Source: Ignavibacteriales bacterium
GTDB taxonomy: Bacteria; Bacteroidota; Ignavibacteria; Ignavibacteriales; Ignavibacteriaceae
Assembly: GCA_027349615.1 (NCBI GenBank)
Contig: DAIEML010000029.1
Location: 1-15,228, forward strand
Direction: 5' to 3'
Length of the DNA: 15,228 nucleotides
The position numbers and the translations under genes are program-made. The notes under the pieces were generated by a model. That model saw nothing but the letters and a program-made list of their open reading frames with translations. It did no database searches and was not told where the DNA came from. Below, piece after piece: positions 7,345 to 14,199 of the stretch (position 1 is its first letter; each line of letters starts with the position of its first letter).

Positions 7345-8337
7345 TTGGAACAAAAAGAGTTAAATGCTGTTGAGAAGGGTGAAAAGATTGATCATTTTCT
7401 TTTAATAAGAAAGTGCGAATTAAGACAAACCAAAGCAAATAAACCATATCTTTATCTTGAACTTGGAGATAAAACTCAGACGATTGGTGCAAATGTTTGG
7501 GAGAATTTTGAAAATCTTTTTAAAACTATTCAAAGCGGCGAAGTGGTAAAAGTTCAGGGCAGCATGGATGATTATCAAGGAAATCCACAAATAAAAATTA
7601 CTTCGCTTAGAAATCTTAAACCTGAAGAAAAAATAACTCCGGAAGATTTTCTGCCAAAATCTAAAAGAGATTTAAGCGAAATGAAAAAGGAAATTAAAAA
7701 CAGAATTGAAAAAGTTTCTAATCCTTTTCTAAAACAATTGATTAAAAATATTTTCTTCGGCGATAATTTTGAAAAATTTATTAAATCGCCTGCCGGTAAA
7801 TCATGGCATCATTCCTATTTGCACGGGCTTTTAGAGCACACTTTGGAAATAATTAAAATTTGCGATCTTATGTGCGACATTCATCCGGAAATAAATCGCG
7901 ATCTTCTAATTTGCGGCGCAATGCTTCATGATTTTGGAAAAACGGAAGAATTAGGCTCAAGTGTTTCCTTCGATTATACAGACAAAGGAAAATTACTTGG
8001 ACATATTGTTATCGCTTCTATGATCGTGAATGAAGAAGCAAAGAAAATTCCCAACTTCCCGGATGATCTTAAAAATTTATTATTGCATTTAATCTTAAGT
8101 CATCAAGGAAAACTTGAATTTGCGTCTCCGGTTGTTCCAAAAACTTTGGAAGCAATAACACTTTATCAAGCCGATGAACTAAGCGCAAAAGTTAATGCAT
8201 ACAAAAATGCTTTATCTATGAATTCTATTTCGGAAAATAAATGGACTAAGTTTATTTCTCTTGCGGCAACCGATCTTTATAACCATGGTTTATCTTCAGA
8301 AGTTGATAACCCGGTTAATAAATCATTATTTGATTAA
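7345..8337 (+). CDS. yhaM: 3'-5' exoribonuclease of the YhaM family (OB fold + HD domain)
   Basis: 330 residues, close to the roughly 314 of the Bacillus YhaM protein, which trims RNA (and DNA) from the 3' end in a metal-dependent way. Residues about 12-95 form an OB-type nucleic-acid-binding fold (KIDHFLLIRKCELRQT, GDKTQTIGANVW, KVQGSMDDYQGNPQIKI). An HD phosphohydrolase domain follows: HHSYLHGLLEHT (His155-His165), the metal-binding pair His195-Asp196 in GAMLHDFGKTEEL, then LGHIVIA, LLHLILSHQG and ITLYQADELSAKV, all diagnostic of YhaM. The start is TTG at 7345; no in-frame ATG lies before the OB fold, and only a weak GG-containing leader precedes it. It sits 66 bp after the UpxY gene and 17 bp before the TPR gene, suggesting co-transcription. 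Confidence 0.9.
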   Translation: MEQKELNAVEKGEKIDHFLLIRKCELRQTKANKPYLYLELGDKTQTIGANVWENFENLFKTIQSGEVVKVQGSMDDYQGNPQIKITSLRNLKPEEKITPEDFLPKSKRDLSEMKKEIKNRIEKVSNPFLKQLIKNIFFGDNFEKFIKSPAGKSWHHSYLHGLLEHTLEIIKICDLMCDIHPEINRDLLICGAMLHDFGKTEELGSSVSFDYTDKGKLLGHIVIASMIVNEEAKKIPNFPDDLKNLLLHLILSHQGKLEFASPVVPKTLEAITLYQADELSAKVNAYKNALSMNSISENKWTKFISLAATDLYNHGLSSEVDNPVNKSLFD

Positions 8338-8354
8338 TAAAATAGGGATTCGTT

Positions 8355-9149
8355 ATGAAACCTTCTTCAAAATACTTACTTTTATTTTTTTCAATTTTAA
8401 TTTCAATAACAATTTCAAATCTTACCTTCGGGCAAAAATTAGAAGATCTGCTTAAGCAAGGCGACGATTATCTTGATGTTAATTTTGATAATCAAAAAGC
8501 TTTAGATGTTTTTCAAAAAGCTGATAAACAATATCCGAATAATTGGGAAGTTTATTGGCGGTTGAGCCGCGTTTACGTTTACATTGCAGAAAAAATGCCA
8601 GACAAAAATGGTGAACAAAAAGATGCGCAGCTAGCAGTTTATCAAAAAGCTTATGATTATGCCGATAAGTCAGTTAAACTTGCACCGGATCAATCAATTA
8701 CATATTTAAGAAGAGCAATTGCCAACGGAAGAATCGCTTTGTTCAAAGGTGTGTTTTCTGTTGCCGGAGTCGTTAATGCAGTTAAAGCAGATTGTGATAA
8801 AGCAATTAGTTTGGGTAACGGCGGAAATTATGTCCAAGCACTTGCGCATTACGTGCTTGCAAGAACGAATGATAAAGTGAGCGAAAAATGGAAACCGGCT
8901 CGCGCTATACTTGGTCTTGGTTGGGCAGATATTGATAAAGCGTTCAGCGAGTATAACATTGCTATTAAGCTTTATCCTAACTTCAGAATGTTTTATCTCG
9001 ATTACGCAAAAGCATTGATTAAAGAAGATGATTATTCAAAAGCAAAAGAAATGTTGAACAAGGTTATTCAAAGTCCAAAGAGAGATGAGAATGATGATAA
9101 TCAATTATATGAAGCGAAAAATCTTTTAGAACAAATTAAAAATAAATAA
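8355..9149 (+). CDS. Exported tetratricopeptide-repeat protein
   Basis: 264 residues. Residues 1-26 form a Sec-type signal peptide: Lys at positions 2 and 6, hydrophobic YLLLFFSILISITIS, and a likely cut after TFG before QKLED. There is no lipobox Cys. The mature part is helical, with TPR-like pairs: ALDVFQKADKQYPNNWEVYWRLSRVY near residues 49-74, YADKSVKLAPDQSITYLRRAIAN near 101-123, and a C-terminal pair YNIAIKLYPNFRMFYLDYAKAL and YSKAKEMLNKVI near 200-240. TPR proteins act as protein-binding scaffolds; the partner cannot be told from sequence. The ATG is 17 bp after the YhaM-family gene, with a weak AGGGA before it. No specific function is assigned. Confidence 0.85.
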   Translation: MKPSSKYLLLFFSILISITISNLTFGQKLEDLLKQGDDYLDVNFDNQKALDVFQKADKQYPNNWEVYWRLSRVYVYIAEKMPDKNGEQKDAQLAVYQKAYDYADKSVKLAPDQSITYLRRAIANGRIALFKGVFSVAGVVNAVKADCDKAISLGNGGNYVQALAHYVLARTNDKVSEKWKPARAILGLGWADIDKAFSEYNIAIKLYPNFRMFYLDYAKALIKEDDYSKAKEMLNKVIQSPKRDENDDNQLYEAKNLLEQIKNK

Positions 9150-9160
9150 ACATTTTTTTC

Positions 9161-9165
9161 AGGGG
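9161..9165 (+). promoter_or_regulatory. Shine-Dalgarno site of the sirtuin gene
   Basis: AGGGG lies 6 bases before the ATG at 9172, in the 22-bp gap after the TPR gene. It supports this start over downstream Met codons. Confidence 0.6.
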
Positions 9166-9171
9166 AAATGA

Positions 9172-9915
9172 ATGGAAATATCAAAAGAAACTATTGATAG
9201 AATTTCATCTGCTAAAACAATTGTGTTTTTTACAGGTGCCGGAATTTCTGCGGAAAGCGGTATTCCTGTGTTTCGCGGTAAAGATGGAATTTGGAATAAA
9301 CTTAAACCTGAAGAGCTTGCAAATTTTAATGCCTTCTTAAAAAATCCTGAAATGGTTTGGGAATGGTATAACCATCGAAAAAAAATTATACACGATTCAA
9401 AACCAAATGCTGCTCATCTTTCAATAGCTGAACTTCAAAATTATCTTCCGAAAGTAATTGTTATAACTCAAAACATTGATAATCTTCACCGGCGCGCCGG
9501 AAGTAAAATAATTTATGAACTTCACGGAAATATTGAAAGAAATTATTGCGTTAATTGTCATAAATTTTATAACCGCGAAATCGATTTAATGTATGGAATT
9601 CCTAAATGCGAATGCGGCGGATTGATTCGCCCTGATGTTGTTTGGTTTGGAGAATTTCTGCCTGAAAACCAATTAAACTCCGCTGAGAAAGCTGCTGAAA
9701 ATAGTGATGTGTTTTTTATTGTGGGAACTACAGGAGTGGTTTATCCTGCAGCTTCATTGGTATATACAGCCAAAGAAAATGGCGCATATCTTATTGAAGT
9801 AAATATTGAAAAAACAGAAATATCTTATCTTGCCAATGAATCGTATTTCGATAAAGCAGGAGAAATTCTTCCAGCAATAATTGAAAAATTAAAATTAAAG
9901 ATAAGCAGTTTTTAG
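9172..9915 (+). CDS. cobB: Sir2-family NAD-dependent protein deacylase (class III-like sirtuin)
   Basis: 247 residues, standard for bacterial sirtuins. The enzyme removes acyl groups from lysines, using NAD+ and releasing nicotinamide and O-acyl-ADP-ribose. NAD-binding motifs: TGAGISAESGIPVFRG near residues 21-36, TQNIDNLH near 99-106, catalytic His118 in ELHGN, and VGTTGVVYPAA toward the C-terminus. A structural zinc site is formed by Cys126, Cys129, Cys146 and Cys148 (CxxC ... CxC). WYNHRK provides Tyr66 and Arg69, the YxxR pair that in SIRT5 and E. coli CobB binds succinyl- or malonyl-lysine, so desuccinylase activity is a fair prediction. It is last in the same-strand run starting at ugd, with its stop only 21 bp from the end of the convergent MarR gene. 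The family call is firm; the symbol is used in the broad sense. Confidence 0.93.
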   Translation: MEISKETIDRISSAKTIVFFTGAGISAESGIPVFRGKDGIWNKLKPEELANFNAFLKNPEMVWEWYNHRKKIIHDSKPNAAHLSIAELQNYLPKVIVITQNIDNLHRRAGSKIIYELHGNIERNYCVNCHKFYNREIDLMYGIPKCECGGLIRPDVVWFGEFLPENQLNSAEKAAENSDVFFIVGTTGVVYPAASLVYTAKENGAYLIEVNIEKTEISYLANESYFDKAGEILPAIIEKLKLKISSF

Positions 9916-9936
9916 AACGAAATATCTAACGCCGTT

Positions 9937-10398
9937 TTACTTTTTGTCTTTATTAATTTTCTTTCCAATAATTTTACACAACCTTTGAAATTCAAACATT
10001 TCTTTTTCACTTAAAACGCTAAACTCTTTTACAATGGCTTCCAATTGCTGCGGAAAAATTTTTTCAAACAAAATTCTTCCTTTTTTTGTTATGTAAATTG
10101 TAAAAAATCTTCGGTCACTTTTCTTTCTTTCACGTTCAACTAATTCTTGTTTCTCAAGGTTATCTATTACCATTGTTATATTGCCGCCGCTCTTAAAAAT
10201 CTTTTTCGCTAAATCACTTTGACTTAGAGGTCCAAGATGAAATAGAGCATCTAAGACATTAAACTGACTTTGAGTTAAACCATTTTTTGTTAAATTTAAA
10301 TTAACGCGGCTGTTAACAGAATCTGCTGCTCGCAGCAATTTGATGTACGAATCCAATGAATTAGTTTCTTTTCTAGTTCCCTTAAAATGTGTTGCCAT
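9937..10398 (-). CDS. MarR-family winged-helix transcriptional regulator
   Basis: 153 residues, typical for MarR dimeric repressors that leave DNA on binding a small ligand or on oxidation. The N-terminal helix (about 12-38) forms the dimer interface. The DNA-binding part runs LTQSQFNVLDALFHLGPLSQSDLAKKI, then recognition helix SGGNITMVIDNLEKQ near 70-84, then the basic wing VERERKKSDRRFFTIYIT with the conserved D-R-R near 95-97. The C-terminal helix closes the dimer domain. The only Cys is in the C-terminal helix (RLCKII), so N-terminal OhrR-type Cys sensing is not indicated. It is divergent from rpiB across 166 bp, where it may bind its own operator. The ligand is unknown. Confidence 0.92.
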   Translation of the reverse strand: MATHFKGTRKETNSLDSYIKLLRAADSVNSRVNLNLTKNGLTQSQFNVLDALFHLGPLSQSDLAKKIFKSGGNITMVIDNLEKQELVERERKKSDRRFFTIYITKKGRILFEKIFPQQLEAIVKEFSVLSEKEMFEFQRLCKIIGKKINKDKK

Positions 10399-10509
10399 AA
10401 AACTTCAAATAATGTGAAAAATTTAATTTTAAACTATCTGATGAAAATCAAATAATCAAATATGTGTTCTGATTAGAAAACTATATTGATTTCGGTATAT
10501 AAGTTGCGA

Positions 10510-10527
10510 ATAAATTATTAAATTTAT
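10510..10527. promoter_or_regulatory. AT-rich inverted repeat in the marR-rpiB divergent region
   Basis: Arms ATAAATT and AATTTAT (7 bp each) around the spacer ATTA make an 18-bp near-perfect palindrome, in the size range of MarR operators. It sits 37 bp before the rpiB GTG. Low-complexity AT sequence gives such palindromes by chance, so this is only a candidate. The same gap also has a direct repeat, AATCAAAT twice in tandem, at about 10447-10462. Confidence 0.22.
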
Positions 10528-10564
10528 CTTCAAAATTTCAACTCTTATTGAAAGGAATTTAAAA

Positions 10565-11008
10565 GTGAAAATCGCAATCGGATCTGACCACGGAGGTTTT
10601 GAATTAAAAAAATTTTTGATAGCTTGGCTCAAAAAAGAAAATTATGAAGTTATCGATCTAGGCAATCATGTTTATGATAGAGAAGATGATTATCCGGATT
10701 TTGCAAATGCAGTAGCTATTGAAGTTGCAAAAGGAAATGCTGATAGAGGAATAGCAATATGCGGCAGCGGAGTTGGCGCTTGTGTGGCAGCAAATAAAAC
10801 TAAAGGAATTAGAGCCTGCGTTTGTCACGATACTTATTCTGCTCACCAAGGAGTTGAACATGACAATATGAATGTGCTTTGCCTTGGTGCAAGAATTGTC
10901 GGAGATGAATTATCAAAAGAATTAGTTAATGCTTTCCTTAATGCTAATTTTATTTCTGAAGGCAGATTTAAAAGACGATTTGATAAAGTGATCGCCCTAG
11001 AGAAATAA
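10565..11008 (+). CDS. rpiB: Ribose-5-phosphate isomerase B
   Basis: 147 residues, the standard length of the RpiB/LacAB family. It interconverts ribose 5-phosphate and ribulose 5-phosphate in the non-oxidative pentose phosphate pathway, in the cytoplasm. The N-terminus MKIAIGSDHGGFELK contains the substrate-binding Asp8-His9. ICGSGVGACVAANK places the catalytic Cys at residue 66, and VEHDNMNVLCLGARIVG places His at residue 99; both numbers match the E. coli RpiB active site, which makes this a Cys-type enzyme rather than the Glu-type of actinobacteria. The start is GTG at 10565, with AAAGGA at 10551-10556 upstream. It is monocistronic: the next gene converges on it. The divergent marR may regulate it, but that is inference from position alone. 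Confidence 0.95.
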   Translation: MKIAIGSDHGGFELKKFLIAWLKKENYEVIDLGNHVYDREDDYPDFANAVAIEVAKGNADRGIAICGSGVGACVAANKTKGIRACVCHDTYSAHQGVEHDNMNVLCLGARIVGDELSKELVNAFLNANFISEGRFKRRFDKVIALEK

Positions 11009-11062
11009 AATTATTATTTATAGAGTTGGAAAATTTAATTTTAATTTTTAAGCGAGTAAGAT

Positions 11063-13522
11063 TTAATTTTTATTTAAGGTAATATTAAAAGTTGTACCAA
11101 TTCCTTTTTCACTTTCAACATTTATTTGCGCACCAATTAAATCGCAATAATTTTTAACCAAAGCTAAACCCAAACCATTTCCCTCAAACTTTCTTGAATA
11201 ACCCATTTCCTCTTGGCTGAATGCATTAAACAACTTTGGTAAATACTCTTTTGAAATTCCAATTCCGCTGTCCTTAATTTCAATTCTTATTTGATCATTA
11301 TTATCGAAAGTTTTAATATCAACACCGCCATTGTTAGTATATTTTATTGCATTATCAATTAAGTTTTGCAAAATTTCAGTAATTATGTAATCGTCAGTTA
11401 ATATTAGATGGTTGGAATGGTTAGAAATAAATTTTAAGGAAATATTTTTTTGTTCTGCGGAATTTTTGAATTCATAAATTAAATTATCAATAATCTCATT
11501 TAGATTAATTTTGATAAATCTTGGTTTTAAATTTCCAGTTTGAACCGCTGCCATATTCAAAATAAGATTGATTGTTCTTAATAAGCGTTTGCCAGCAGTA
11601 TCAATTGAATTAAAGATTGATGAATATCCATCGTCAACTTTATTTCCCAATTCATCTTTTAATAATGAACTATAGCTCAAAATAATATTTAAAGGAGTTC
11701 GAATTTCATGCGACATCTGCGCAAGAAATTGAGATTTTAATCTATCGGATTCTTCGGCTTTATCTTTAGCCTCAATTAATTCCTTTGTCATTAATTTCTT
11801 TATAGTAATGTCTTCCTTAGTTGCTAAAAAGTGAGTGATATTATTTTTCGAATCTCTTATTGGAGTAATTGAAGCTGATTCCCAATAAAATTCGCCATTC
11901 TTCTTTTTATTATGAAACTCGCCATGCCATTCTGTTCCACTTGTAATGCTTTCCCAAAGTCCTTTATAATCTTCTGATGATGTTTCACCGGATTTTAAAA
12001 TTCGAGGATTTTTTCCAAGAACTTCCTCAAGCGAATAACCTGTTAATTGAGAAAACTTCGGATTAACATATTCTATGTTGCCTAAAGTATCTGTAATAAC
12101 AATTGAGTTTGGGTTTTGTTCAACTGCGCGTAATAAAATTCTTATTTGTTCTTCTGCTTGGTTTCGTTTTGAAATGTCTCTTACAATTACTTGAATTGCA
12201 GTTTTGCCCTGATAATTTATTGGAGCCGCCGCAACTTCCACAAATATAGTTGAACCATCAAGCCTATAAAATTTTTCTTCAGTTAATGTTTCAGGCCTCT
12301 TAAATAATATCATTTGTTTAATTCTGTTCAATGCCATATTGCGATAATCTGGATGAACAAAATCGATGGCGTTTTTACCAATAAGTTCTTCTTTATTTTT
12401 AGCCCCCATTAAAATAACTGCAGCAGCGTTGACAAAAATAATTTTGCCGTCTGCGTGCATTACTACGGCATCAGGTGATGATTCAACTAGCTGCCGGTAT
12501 CGTTCTTCGCTATTTCTCAAAGCTTCGTCTGCTTTCTTTTGCGGAGAAATATCAATTAGAATTCCTCTTGCTCCCAAAAGTTTTTTATTGCGAATTATTG
12601 GGCTAGTAAAAATCATTACCGGAAATTTTTCGCCATTCTTTTTAATTGCCATATACTCATTTGATGTATTATGTTTTCCCGAAAGAATGGTTTGAAAATT
12701 TTGAATCGCTTTATCACGATCTTCCGGAACAATCATATCAAAAACTGTAAGATTATTTTTTAAATCCTCTGGACTGTAGCCAAACATTTCAAATCCGGCA
12801 CGGTTTCCAAATTTTAAAATTCCATTTAACTCTACTTCAAAAACATTTTGCGGAAGAAGATCTACAAGTTCTTTAAAATTTAACTGGCTTTCTTGCAAAG
12901 CTTGTTCGGCTTTTTTTCTTTCAGTGATGTCTCTTACTATATTTTGATAAAATATTTTTCCATCAATCTCAATTGAGCGTGAACTAATTTCCACATCTAA
13001 GGTTGAACCGTCTTTTCGAATATGTGTTCCTTCAAATAAATTTTTATTTTTATTTACGGTTTTCTCAACACAATCTGAAGTAAAAACCTTGCATTCAATT
13101 CCGCAGATATCTTTGCATTTTAATTTAAGGAATTCTTCTTCCGAGTAACCATAAGTTTCAATGGCTCTATCATTTACTTCAACAATTCTTCCTGAATCAT
13201 CTAATAATAAAATAACGTCGTTTGAAAATTTTGAGAAATTATCAAGCAACTTGATTAATGCTTTTTTCTCCATTGTGGTATTTATAACAGCTTTGGAATA
13301 TTTGCGGATCAGAAAGTACAACATTATAGCTGTCGAAATGATAAAGAACCAACCTTTAATAGTTTGATATTTGGTTATCAAAATCGGATCTATGAATATT
13401 TTTTGTAAAATTGAATCGGAAAAACTTATCCATAATCCCCCAACAATTATGTATGTAATTATTGTTTTTAAAGCTCCGATAAAACTTTGCGAATTATAAA
13501 ATCGCTCTTTATAATTTTCCAT
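11063..13522 (-). CDS. Membrane-bound sensor histidine kinase with four PAS domains
   Basis: 819 residues. Two membrane segments, about 15-36 and 55-73, flank a short loop (ISFSDSILQKIF ... TIKGWFF), an N-terminal module of the WxxFSD/QTxKGW type seen on many PAS and GGDEF proteins. PAS domains follow at about 90-205 (ends DITERKKAEQAL), 212-335 (DISPQKKADEAL), 338-460 (DISKRNQAEEQI) and 462-580 (TGYSLEEVLGKNPRILKSGE, a PAS-PAC of the common redox/light-sensor type). HisKA has His605 in MSHEIRTPL. The HATPase shows NLIDNAIKYT at 720-729, DSGIGIS at 751-757 and GNGLGLALVK at 781-790. No receiver is attached, so its partner regulator lies elsewhere. PAS1 carries an unusual Cys136/140/144/151 cluster. 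It starts 34 bp after marC ends and is probably the third gene of the decarboxylase-marC transcript. The signals sensed are unknown. Confidence 0.94.
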   Translation of the reverse strand: MENYKERFYNSQSFIGALKTIITYIIVGGLWISFSDSILQKIFIDPILITKYQTIKGWFFIISTAIMLYFLIRKYSKAVINTTMEKKALIKLLDNFSKFSNDVILLLDDSGRIVEVNDRAIETYGYSEEEFLKLKCKDICGIECKVFTSDCVEKTVNKNKNLFEGTHIRKDGSTLDVEISSRSIEIDGKIFYQNIVRDITERKKAEQALQESQLNFKELVDLLPQNVFEVELNGILKFGNRAGFEMFGYSPEDLKNNLTVFDMIVPEDRDKAIQNFQTILSGKHNTSNEYMAIKKNGEKFPVMIFTSPIIRNKKLLGARGILIDISPQKKADEALRNSEERYRQLVESSPDAVVMHADGKIIFVNAAAVILMGAKNKEELIGKNAIDFVHPDYRNMALNRIKQMILFKRPETLTEEKFYRLDGSTIFVEVAAAPINYQGKTAIQVIVRDISKRNQAEEQIRILLRAVEQNPNSIVITDTLGNIEYVNPKFSQLTGYSLEEVLGKNPRILKSGETSSEDYKGLWESITSGTEWHGEFHNKKKNGEFYWESASITPIRDSKNNITHFLATKEDITIKKLMTKELIEAKDKAEESDRLKSQFLAQMSHEIRTPLNIILSYSSLLKDELGNKVDDGYSSIFNSIDTAGKRLLRTINLILNMAAVQTGNLKPRFIKINLNEIIDNLIYEFKNSAEQKNISLKFISNHSNHLILTDDYIITEILQNLIDNAIKYTNNGGVDIKTFDNNDQIRIEIKDSGIGISKEYLPKLFNAFSQEEMGYSRKFEGNGLGLALVKNYCDLIGAQINVESEKGIGTTFNITLNKN

Positions 13523-13556
13523 TGATAAATTCTTTATACAATTTTTATTTGTAAAA

Positions 13557-14195
13557 TCATTTTATTGACAATATATCTCTCAAAATTGGCTTAAGTCCGC
13601 TGAATAGAAATTCAACTGCAATAACCATAACTATTAAACCCATAATTCTCATTAAAACTTTATTACCGCTGTCGCCAAGGAATTGCATAACTTTTCTTGC
13701 GCTTAATAAAATTGCCAAAGTAATTGCAAGAACGAGAACGATAGCAATTGACAAAACAATTTTTTGAGAAATTTCATGCGCATCATTCATCATAACAATT
13801 GCCGCCGTAATTGCGCCGGGCCCGCATATTAATGGAATTGCCAGCGGAGTAATTGAAATATCATTTGCAAAATCAACTACATTTTCATCGTCAGATTTGG
13901 TTCGGATTAATCTTGCTTGGAGCATATCGAATCCAGCCATGAAGAAAATAATTCCTCCAACAACTTTTAAACTGTTCACTGAAATTTGAAAAAATTCAAA
14001 TATGAATCGGCCAGCGAAAGCAAATAATAATAAAGTTAATAATGCAGTTAAAACAGATTTTATTGCAACGTGTTTTGCTTCCGCCGGCTGCATTTCAGAA
14101 GTCATTGAAGTATAAATCGGAATTACTCCAAGTGGATTTACCATTGTAAATATTGATGTAAATGAGAGTAAGCCGAATTCAAAAAGATGCTGCAT
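13557..14195 (-). CDS. MarC-family integral membrane protein
   Basis: 212 residues, the family's normal length. Six hydrophobic segments are visible: about 6-26, 43-65, 70-90, 111-133, 142-164 and 182-205. Family signatures include FTMVNPLGVIPIY near residues 16-28, FMAGFDMLQAR near 91-101, and ITPLAIPLICGPGAI near 115-129. MarC was named for proximity to the mar operon in E. coli, but a multidrug-resistance role was not upheld and the transported substrate is unknown. The start lies only 4 bp after the stop of the decarboxylase gene, which suggests translational coupling with it; no separate Shine-Dalgarno is visible. A role linked to the decarboxylase product or substrate is possible but unproven. 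Confidence 0.92.
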   Translation of the reverse strand: MQHLFEFGLLSFTSIFTMVNPLGVIPIYTSMTSEMQPAEAKHVAIKSVLTALLTLLLFAFAGRFIFEFFQISVNSLKVVGGIIFFMAGFDMLQARLIRTKSDDENVVDFANDISITPLAIPLICGPGAITAAIVMMNDAHEISQKIVLSIAIVLVLAITLAILLSARKVMQFLGDSGNKVLMRIMGLIVMVIAVEFLFSGLKPILRDILSIK

Positions 14196-14199
14196 AAAT

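Noticed and set aside
8261..8455. 64-codon + strand frame across the yhaM-TPR junction
   Set aside because: It overlaps two well-supported genes in another frame and has low-complexity Asn/Phe composition with no homology signal.
11009..11062. Bidirectional terminator between rpiB and the kinase
   Set aside because: The short palindrome AAAATTTAATTTT at 11030-11042 is all AT with a one-base loop, too weak for a credible terminator hairpin.
12366..12695. 109-codon + strand frame inside the membrane kinase
   Set aside because: It is antisense to PAS domains with strong coding signatures and shows no recognisable motif.
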